Of a DNA stretch of 5,199 bases, positions 1-4,294 are shown one piece after another; the first letter of the stretch is position 1; each line of letters opens with the position of its first letter. The notes beneath the pieces were generated by a model. The model ran no database searches, had not been told where the DNA came from, and saw only the letters and a program-made list of their open reading frames with translations. Position numbers and translations under genes: made by a program. The DNA is taken from the NCBI GenBank assembly GCA_019689515.1, contig JADGHI010000316.1:1-5199 (forward strand), read 5' to 3'. The DNA comes from Acetobacteraceae bacterium. GTDB lineage: Bacteria; Pseudomonadota; Alphaproteobacteria; Acetobacterales; Acetobacteraceae.

Positions 1-12
1 AAGGGGGGCAGG

Positions 13-885
13 ATGGCGAGGAAGGGGGGAAAGCCGGCCGCCGCGGCGCCGGCGGTGGCACGCGCGACGGCGAAGCGTCCGATCCGCATCGCCACCTGGA
101 ACATCAACAGCGTCCGGCTGCGCCTGCCGCTGCTGAAGGACCTCGTCGCCGAGCTCGACCCCGACGTGCTCTGCCTGCAGGAGACCAAGTGCCCCGACGA
201 GCTCCTCCCGCGCGAGGGGCTGGAGGCGCTTGGCTTCCCGCACATCGCCGCGCGCGGGATGAAGGGCTACAATGGCGTCGCGGTCCTCTCGCGTCTGCCC
301 TTCGCGGTGCGCGAGGACGACCCGGACTGGTGCGCCAAGGGCGACTGCCGTCACCTCGGCGTCGAGCTCGACGCGCCGGGCGGGCCGATCGAGCTGCACA
401 ATTTCTACGTCCCCGCCGGCGGCGACATCCCCGATCCCGCGGCCAACCCGAAATTCGCCCACAAGCTCGACTTCCTGCGCGAGGCGACCGAATGGGCCCG
501 CGCGCGCGGCCCGGCACGGCGGATGGTGCTGCTAGGCGACCTCAACATCGCGCCGCTCGAGTGCGACGTGTGGTCGCATACCCAGCTGCTCGACGTCGTC
601 TCGCACACCTCGGTCGAGGTCGAGGCGCTGACAGCCTGGCAGCGCGCCGGCGAGTGGCATGACGCGGTGCGCCACTTCGTCCCGCCGCCGGAGAAGCTCT
701 ACACGTGGTGGAGCTACCGCGCGCGCGACTGGGAAGCCTCCGACCGCGGCCGGCGGCTCGACCATGTCTGGGTCAGCCAGGACCTCGCGGGCGGGCTGCG
801 CGGCCATGCCGTGCACAAGCGGGCGCGCGGCTGGCCACAGGCTTCGGACCATGTGCCGGTGATGGTGGAGCTGGCGCCGTCCTAG
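13..885 (+). CDS. xth: Exonuclease III / AP endonuclease (EEP superfamily)
   Basis: This 290-residue protein is an exonuclease III of the endonuclease/exonuclease/phosphatase fold. The family removes nucleotides 3' to 5' from duplex DNA and cuts at abasic sites in cytoplasmic base excision repair. Every catalytic motif is visible: WNINSVR with N30, LQETK with E57, NFYVPAGG with Y132, LGDLNIAP with D176 and N178, LDHVWVS with D250, and ASDHVPV with D279 and H280. These line up with E. coli N7, E34, Y109, D151, N153, D229, D258 and H259, at an offset of 23 for the first three and 21-25 for the rest. The ATG at 13 is preceded by a strong purine run (AAGGGGGG, positions 1-8). This start gives a basic Ala/Lys/Arg-rich extension of about 23 residues before the fold, and no other ATG lies between it and the fold. 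The gene stands alone here, and anything upstream is outside the window. Confidence 0.96.
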   Translation: MARKGGKPAAAAPAVARATAKRPIRIATWNINSVRLRLPLLKDLVAELDPDVLCLQETKCPDELLPREGLEALGFPHIAARGMKGYNGVAVLSRLPFAVREDDPDWCAKGDCRHLGVELDAPGGPIELHNFYVPAGGDIPDPAANPKFAHKLDFLREATEWARARGPARRMVLLGDLNIAPLECDVWSHTQLLDVVSHTSVEVEALTAWQRAGEWHDAVRHFVPPPEKLYTWWSYRARDWEASDRGRRLDHVWVSQDLAGGLRGHAVHKRARGWPQASDHVPVMVELAPS

Positions 886-915
886 CCTGCCCGCCCGGCC
901 GGAGCGGACTCCCCC

Positions 916-941
916 GGCGGACGGAACGGCGCACGTCCGCC
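916..941 (+). terminator. Possible terminator hairpin after xth
   Basis: GGCGGACG (916-923) and CGTCCGCC (934-941) form a perfect 8-bp stem around a 10-base loop, 31 bases after the xth stop codon. The following bases, TGAAATTCT, are AT-rich for this genome but are not a T-tract. The position suits a terminator. Without a T-run it may only be a transcript-end stabilising hairpin or a chance GC-rich structure. Confidence 0.35.
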
Positions 942-1017
942 TGAAATTCTCCATGCTTCGTTGCGGCGCGGCACAGTATCCGCAGCCTCTGTGCAGCAAC
1001 AGACAAGCACTGCGCTG

Positions 1018-1045
1018 AATCTGCCGAAGTATCCATTTCGGTATT
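1018..1045. promoter_or_regulatory. Possible operator-like dyad in the less GC-rich leader region
   Basis: CCGAA (1024-1028) and TTCGG (1037-1041) form an inverted repeat with an 8-base spacer. It is flanked by AAT (1018-1020) and ATT (1043-1045), though these outer arms are offset by two bases. The dyad lies in the least GC-rich part of the gap, about 160-190 bases upstream of the phasin-CBS start, so a promoter or repressor site is plausible. A 5-bp half site can easily occur by chance. Confidence 0.2.
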
Positions 1046-1205
1046 GGCGCTCCTTTTTCCGGAATCGGCTGGGGCGCGCAAGGAACCGTGCCCGGAAGCC
1101 CGCGTTCGCTCTGCGCCCGGGCCGATCGGCATGGCTCCATCGGGGTCGCGGCTGCGTCGGTCGGCGGCCGGCGCACGCTTCCATTTCCCGGGACGGACAA
1201 TCACC

Positions 1206-2357
1206 ATGGCAGAGAACACGAAGGCGCAGTCGCGCCAGGGCCGGGCGCCGCGGGCGCGCGGCGAGGCGGCCGCAGACAGGCCCAGCAGCGTCCGGCGGGC
1301 TCCGGCGCGGCGGGGCGCCGCCACCGGCCAGACGACCGCCGCCCAGCCGCTGCAGGGCGCCGCCGCGCGCGGGGTCCGCCGCGGTGCCAAGGCCTTCGCC
1401 GAGACCACCCGGCAGGCCGGCCAGGCCACGGAGCACGCCATGCTCGCCGCCGGCGAGGCCGCGGACCGCACTGCCAGCGCCGCCGCCGAGGGCGGCTATG
1501 GCCTGCTCGACGCCACCGCCAGCGAATTCGCGGAGATGAGCCGGCGCATGGCCTACGCCGTCGAGGAGACCGCCGGCGAGATGCGCCGGATGATGATGCT
1601 GCCGCGGCTTGCCAACGGCGCGATGCGCGAGGCGCAGCGGGCCATGGGCGACCTCATGGACAACATGGCCCAGGCCAATTTCCGCATCGCGCGCGAGGCC
1701 ATGCGCATCGCCGACCCGACCATGGCCTTCGATCTCCAGCGCCGCTTCCTGCGCGAATGCGTCGAGGCGCTGATGCAGGGCTGCGCGCGGATGCTGGGCG
1801 CCGCGCGCCGTTCCGCCGAGCAGACGCTGCGCCCCATGGAGGAACAACTCGAGGAGGCCTGCGCGCGCAGCGCCCGGATGGGCGCCGGCTGGCCCTCCTC
1901 GCCCTCGGGCCGGGGCCAGCACCAGCCCGGCCACCGCGTCGCCGAGGCGATGCGCATCGGCACGCGCATGGTGGGCCCGGAGGAGACCGTCCAAGAGGCC
2001 GCGCGCGTCATGGCCGCGGAGGACGCCGCGGTCCTGCCGGTCGGCGAGGACAGGCGCGTGCTCGGTGTCGTCACCGGCCGCGACCTCGCGGTGCGCCTGA
2101 TCGCCGAGGGCCGCGATCCCGCGCGCACCCCGGTTCGCGAGGTGATGCGCGCCAGGCCGCCCTGCACCTTTGCCGACGAGGACGCCGGCCGCGCGGTCGA
2201 GACCATGACCGCCGAGGGGATGTCCGGCCTGCCTGTGGTCTCGCGCGACGACCATCGCTTCCTCGGCGTCGTCGCGCTCGCCGACCTCGCGGCGCGCGGG
2301 ATGTCCGGGAACGGCGCCGCGGCGGCATGGAGCGACGACGACGGCGCGCGTCCCTGA
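1206..2357 (+). CDS. Phasin-like protein fused to a C-terminal CBS domain pair
   Basis: This 383-residue protein has four visible parts. Residues 1-65 are low-complexity and rich in Arg, Ala and Gly. Residues about 66-220 are helical and Ala/Met/Glu-rich, with a stretch (DPTMAFDLQRRFLRECVEAL, residues 170-189, then RRSAEQTLRPMEEQL) that resembles alphaproteobacterial phasins. Residues 221-243 are a Gly/Ser/Pro linker. Residues about 245-366 are two CBS motifs. Phasins coat polyhydroxyalkanoate granules; CBS pairs often bind adenine nucleotides and regulate the protein they are attached to. CBS1 keeps the GVVTGRDL motif (T290, D293). CBS2 reads GVVALADL, keeping D360 but with A357 where Thr/Ser is usual. 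I chose the ATG at 1206 because GGGACGGA (1190-1197) lies 8 bases upstream, and the earlier in-frame ATGs (1044, 1131) would add a sequence without protein character. The frame is uninterrupted, so the fusion is real at sequence level. The CBS call is firm; the phasin call is good but rests on helix pattern, and function is inferred. Confidence 0.85.
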   Translation: MAENTKAQSRQGRAPRARGEAAADRPSSVRRAPARRGAATGQTTAAQPLQGAAARGVRRGAKAFAETTRQAGQATEHAMLAAGEAADRTASAAAEGGYGLLDATASEFAEMSRRMAYAVEETAGEMRRMMMLPRLANGAMREAQRAMGDLMDNMAQANFRIAREAMRIADPTMAFDLQRRFLRECVEALMQGCARMLGAARRSAEQTLRPMEEQLEEACARSARMGAGWPSSPSGRGQHQPGHRVAEAMRIGTRMVGPEETVQEAARVMAAEDAAVLPVGEDRRVLGVVTGRDLAVRLIAEGRDPARTPVREVMRARPPCTFADEDAGRAVETMTAEGMSGLPVVSRDDHRFLGVVALADLAARGMSGNGAAAAWSDDDGARP

Positions 2358-2375
2358 CCCGGTGGCGGCGTTCCA

Positions 2376-2412
2376 TCCCGGCGGTGGCGCCACCAAGGCG
2401 TCTCCGCCGGGA
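2376..2412 (+). promoter_or_regulatory. Long intercistronic hairpin upstream of the DUF6489 gene
   Basis: TCCCGGCGG (2376-2384) pairs perfectly with CCGCCGGGA (2404-2412). Inside it a U·U mismatch (2385/2403) is followed by a G-C pair, a G·U wobble and CGCC (2388-2391) paired with GGCG (2397-2400), closing on the loop ACCAA. That is 15 pairs in 37 bases, starting 18 bases after the phasin-CBS stop and ending 14 bases before the next ATG. No T-tract follows, so it is not a canonical intrinsic terminator. It could stabilise the upstream mRNA, cause partial termination, or mask GGGA (2409-2412), part of a purine run that may help ribosomes bind. The alternative GCGGGAA (2413-2419) stays unpaired. 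Confidence 0.5.
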
Positions 2413-2426
2413 GCGGGAACCCACCC

Positions 2427-2723
2427 ATGAAGATCACCCTGGACTTCGACTGCACGCCGGAGGAGGCCCGCCGCTTCTTCGGCCTGCCCGATGTGGCGCC
2501 GCTGCAGGACGCGGTGCTGAAGCGGATCGAGCAGCAATGGCTCGATGCCACCACCGCGGTCTCGCCCGCGACGCTGATGCGCCTGTGGATGCCGATGGCG
2601 CCGACGAGTCCCGAGGCCTTCCAGCGCGCCATGGCGGACTTCTTCCGTCCGCTGCCCTTCGGCACGGCGGGCGCCGAGACGCGCCGGCAGACGCCACGGG
2701 AGGGCAACGGGCCGCGGCGCTGA
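2427..2723 (+). CDS. DUF6489-type small protein
   Basis: This small protein of 98 residues resembles the alphaproteobacterial family I know as DUF6489, whose function is unknown. The hallmark is the N-terminus: MKITLDFDCTPEEARRFFGL followed by PDVAPLQDAVLKRI. A beta strand ending in the CTPEEAR turn leads into an FxGLPDVxPLQ segment and then a helix. Residues 46-72 (SPATLMRLWMPMAP, then FQRAMADFF) form a second amphipathic helical part of the kind seen in phasin-associated proteins. The last 20 residues are polar, Arg-rich and probably disordered. GCGGGAA (2413-2419) lies 7 bases before the ATG and can serve as ribosome binding site. The gene follows the phasin-CBS gene on the same strand after 69 bases, so cotranscription is likely. 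I infer a shared role at storage granules, but nothing in the sequence proves it. Confidence 0.82.
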   Translation: MKITLDFDCTPEEARRFFGLPDVAPLQDAVLKRIEQQWLDATTAVSPATLMRLWMPMAPTSPEAFQRAMADFFRPLPFGTAGAETRRQTPREGNGPRR

Positions 2724-2731
2724 CGCGGCCC
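2709..2731 (+). terminator. Hairpin overlapping the DUF6489 stop codon
   Basis: GGGCCGCG (2709-2716) and CGCGGCCC (2724-2731) form a perfect 8-bp all-GC stem with a 7-base loop, GCGCTGA, that contains the stop codon (2721-2723). No T-run follows. It may serve as transcript-end structure for the plus-strand unit, or it may be a by-product of GC-rich sequence. Confidence 0.35.
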
Positions 2732-2924
2732 GCCGGGAGGCGGATGACCGCTGCCGCCGTGGAGCGTCGTCCACCGGCTTCCGCTCGCCAGCCAGCCCGG
2801 CCGGCCGGCGTCCCACGCCGCGGCGGGAGGTCCCCGCCCCGTGCCGCAGAACCCACGCCGGGCGTGAGGCGGCGGGCGGGCGGACCGGCGCGGACAACCT
2901 GGCCGCAATCCGCCCCAGGCGCCG
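2724..2924. other. Convergent intergenic region with palindromes and a short direct repeat
   Basis: This 201-base gap separates genes that point at each other and holds no gene I can support. Besides the hairpin at 2753-2778, it carries a 12-bp palindrome made of three tandem CCGG units (2797-2808). It also has a 6-bp stem GGCGGG/CCCGCC (2822-2827 and 2833-2838, 5-base loop) and CACGCC-G-GGCGTG (2854-2866). The nonamer CCCACGCCG occurs twice, at 2812-2820 and 2852-2860, 40 bases apart. These could help stop transcription from both sides, but no T-run accompanies any of them. Confidence 0.4.
2753..2778. terminator. Bulged hairpin in the convergent gap
   Basis: GTGGA (2759-2763) pairs with TCCAC (2770-2774) around a 6-base loop. 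The stem continues with GCCG (2753-2756) paired to CGGC (2775-2778) across a two-base CC bulge. It lies 30 bases after the DUF6489 stop, between convergent genes, where a terminator would be expected. It lacks a T-tract on either strand, so the call is tentative. Confidence 0.25.
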
Positions 2925-3443
2925 TCACGTCACCCGGTCGAGTTCCTTGTCGTCCAGCGTCCCCGGCACGATGGTCATGGGCACCGTCAGCCGGTTCGCA
3001 TAGCGGCCGGTCAGCGCGGTGATCAGCGGGTCCTTCCCGCCGAGCCCCGCCGCGCTCGCCAGCACCAGCACCGAGATGCGGGGGTCCTCCTCGAGCAGCG
3101 CCAGCAGCTCCTCGCGCGGGTCGCCCTCGCGGGTCAGCAGGATCGGGTAGCCGCCGGTGATCTCCTGCACCTCGGCGGCCAGCGCGCTCAGCAGCTTCTC
3201 CGCCTCCGCGCGGCGCTCCTCCTGCATCATCGCGCCGACGCCGGCCCATTCGACCAGGCCGACCGGCTCGATCACGCGCAGCAGCGCCACGCGCCCGCCG
3301 CCCTTGCGCGCGCGCAGGCAGGCGTATTTCAGCGCCACCGCGCGCTCCGGGCTGTCGTCCACCACCACCAGGAAGACCCGGTCGCGCTTGGCCGGCTCCT
3401 TGGCGGCGGCGGCTTCCTCGGTCGGTGGTTCGACGGGCGGCAT
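2925..3443 (-). CDS. Universal stress protein (UspA-fold) domain protein
   Basis: This cytoplasmic protein of 172 residues has the UspA alpha/beta fold. An acidic and Ala-rich leader of about 20 residues precedes strand 1 (RVFLVVVDDSPERAVAL, with D29 and D30). Strand 2 follows (GGRVALLRVIEPVG, 49-62), then a charged helix (QEERRAEAEKLLSALAAEV, 74-92) and the C-terminal nucleotide-loop region. That loop reads G133-x2-G136-x9-G146, the spacing typical of ATP-binding Usp proteins, but the residue after the last Gly is R147 rather than Ser/Thr. The final strand is TVPMTIVPG (153-161). UspA-fold proteins act in stress survival, often by binding ATP or a partner. The ATG at 3443 is the first plausible start after the stop of the upstream TIGR02186 gene, 8 bases away, and a strong Shine-Dalgarno precedes it. 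It is the last gene of the minus-strand operon in view. Ligand binding is uncertain. Confidence 0.9.
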   Translation of the reverse strand: MPPVEPPTEEAAAAKEPAKRDRVFLVVVDDSPERAVALKYACLRARKGGGRVALLRVIEPVGLVEWAGVGAMMQEERRAEAEKLLSALAAEVQEITGGYPILLTREGDPREELLALLEEDPRISVLVLASAAGLGGKDPLITALTGRYANRLTVPMTIVPGTLDDKELDRVT

Positions 3444-3451
3444 GATGGGCG

Positions 3452-4294
3452 TCAGCTCCTCCGAAACACCACGCTGCCGAACCAGCCGGCAAACGCGGCG
3501 AGGGCGATGCAGACCAGACCGTAGAGCATCGGCTCGGTGCTCGCGATAGTAGAGATTTCCGCCGCCGCGCCGACCCGCACCACCTCGAAGTCGAGCCCCT
3601 GGCGGGCGACGATGCGGCGGTCGCGCACAAGCAGCACCTCGACCCGGTAGGCGCCGGGCGTCACGGTCGCGGGCAGCGGCAGCCGGACGTGGAACAGCCG
3701 CCCGCCCGAGACCTCGACGGGTACCGTGTCCTCCACCCAAAGCCCGGCGTTCTTCTTGAGTTCCAGCAGCGCCGCCCGGAACGCCGGCCCCTGGGCGCCG
3801 AGCGCGCGCAGCGGCAGCGCATCGAGGCCGAGCCGGCCGGACTGGCGCACGTCCTCGGGCAGCATCTGCCAGGCCGGACGGGTGCCGGAGATGGCATAGA
3901 AGCCCGGCACCTGAGGAAAGGTTGCAGAGGGACCGTTCACCCAGAAGCCGAGGATCTTCACCTTGCGCCGCACCACCATCGGCTGCGGCGGACCGCTGGC
4001 GACCACCAGCACCTCGTCGGAGTTCTCCCCGATCAGCCGCTCGGTGCTGCCGAAGACGAGGATGTCGGCGCCGGTGAAGCCGGTGGTGATCTCGACCCGG
4101 CGCTGCGACAGCTCCGCCACCAGCGCCGGCACGGCGAGGGCAGGCGCTGCCGGAGCGGCCTGCCCCGGGGCGGCGGGCGCCGCGGGACGCGCCGGCGGCG
4201 GCGCGGGCTGCGCGCGGAGCGGCAGCGGCACCATCGCCGCCGCCGCCAGCAGGGCGCCGAACAGCAGGGCCAGCCCTGTCGCGGTGCGTGTCAT
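3452..4294 (-). CDS. TIGR02186 / Alph_Pro_TM family membrane-anchored periplasmic protein
   Basis: This 280-residue protein matches the alphaproteobacterial family TIGR02186 (Alph_Pro_TM), whose biochemical role is unknown. Residues 1-29 look like a signal peptide: basic start, hydrophobic core LALLFGALLAAAAM, and a likely cut near LRAQ. A Pro/Ala-rich linker (30-57) leads to the family domain. That domain starts at ELSQRRVEITTGFTGADILV with FGSTE, then has VVRRKVKILGFWVNGPS and VPGFYAIS, and ends in a beta-rich half with GAYRVEVLLVRD. A single membrane helix (about 256-275, LYGLVCIALAAFAGWFGSVV) followed by FRRS anchors the C-terminus. The topology is therefore periplasmic domain with cytoplasmic tail, if the signal peptide is cut. 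The ATG overlaps the stop of the upstream permease gene as ATGA (4291-4294), and no strong Shine-Dalgarno precedes it, which points to translational coupling. In my knowledge this family commonly sits beside TauE/SafE permeases, so it is probably an accessory of that transporter. Confidence 0.88.
   Translation of the reverse strand: MTRTATGLALLFGALLAAAAMVPLPLRAQPAPPPARPAAPAAPGQAAPAAPALAVPALVAELSQRRVEITTGFTGADILVFGSTERLIGENSDEVLVVASGPPQPMVVRRKVKILGFWVNGPSATFPQVPGFYAISGTRPAWQMLPEDVRQSGRLGLDALPLRALGAQGPAFRAALLELKKNAGLWVEDTVPVEVSGGRLFHVRLPLPATVTPGAYRVEVLLVRDRRIVARQGLDFEVVRVGAAAEISTIASTEPMLYGLVCIALAAFAGWFGSVVFRRS
3456..3462 (-). promoter_or_regulatory. Ribosome binding site of the universal stress protein gene
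   Basis: On the minus strand this reads GGAGGAG and lies inside the last codons of the TIGR02186 gene, just before its TGA (3452-3454). The distance to the ATG at 3443 is 12 bases, somewhat long, but no closer ATG, GTG or TTG lies between. It supports 3443 as the start and suggests translation coupled to the upstream gene. Confidence 0.6.

Larger units (their letters stand above)
886..1205. other. Non-coding gap between xth and the phasin-CBS gene
   Basis: These 320 bases hold no gene I can support. The first part carries a terminator-like hairpin (916-941). Positions about 942-1065 are clearly less GC-rich than the rest of the window and are the likeliest place for a promoter of the downstream genes, but I see no convincing -35/-10 pair. 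Positions 1066-1190 return to high GC and include short palindromes such as GCCGATCGGC (1121-1130). The phasin-CBS frame stays open upstream to an ATG at 1044, but that extension looks non-coding. Confidence 0.6.

Noticed and set aside
1033..1038. CCATTT as the -10 element of a heat-shock sigma factor promoter
   Set aside because: No CTTG-like -35 element is found at the expected distance upstream.
1121..1130. The palindrome GCCGATCGGC in the leader of the phasin-CBS gene
   Set aside because: Short GC-rich palindromes are common at this base composition and nothing adjacent supports a function.
1044..1205. A 54-residue N-terminal extension of the phasin-CBS protein from the ATG at 1044
   Set aside because: The extension covers the less GC-rich, promoter-like region and has no protein character, while the ATG at 1206 has a well-spaced Shine-Dalgarno.
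2383..2394. The 12-bp palindrome GGTGGCGCCACC as a protein operator
   Set aside because: It lies within the longer hairpin at 2376-2412 and is in an intercistronic position, so RNA structure explains it better than a repressor site.
882..2897. A 671-codon open frame on the minus strand across the phasin-CBS and DUF6489 genes
   Set aside because: It is antisense to genes with clear domains, and its translation is Arg/Gly/Ala/His-rich with no recognisable domain. Stop-poor GC-rich codon use explains its length.
1088..3022. A 644-codon plus-strand open frame in another phase
   Set aside because: It overlaps the CBS domain frame throughout and reads as an Arg/Pro/Ala-rich shadow with no motif.
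3444..3740. A 99-residue upstream extension of the universal stress protein
   Set aside because: It lies entirely inside the TIGR02186 coding region and is low-complexity; the ATG at 3443 starts just ahead of the Usp fold.
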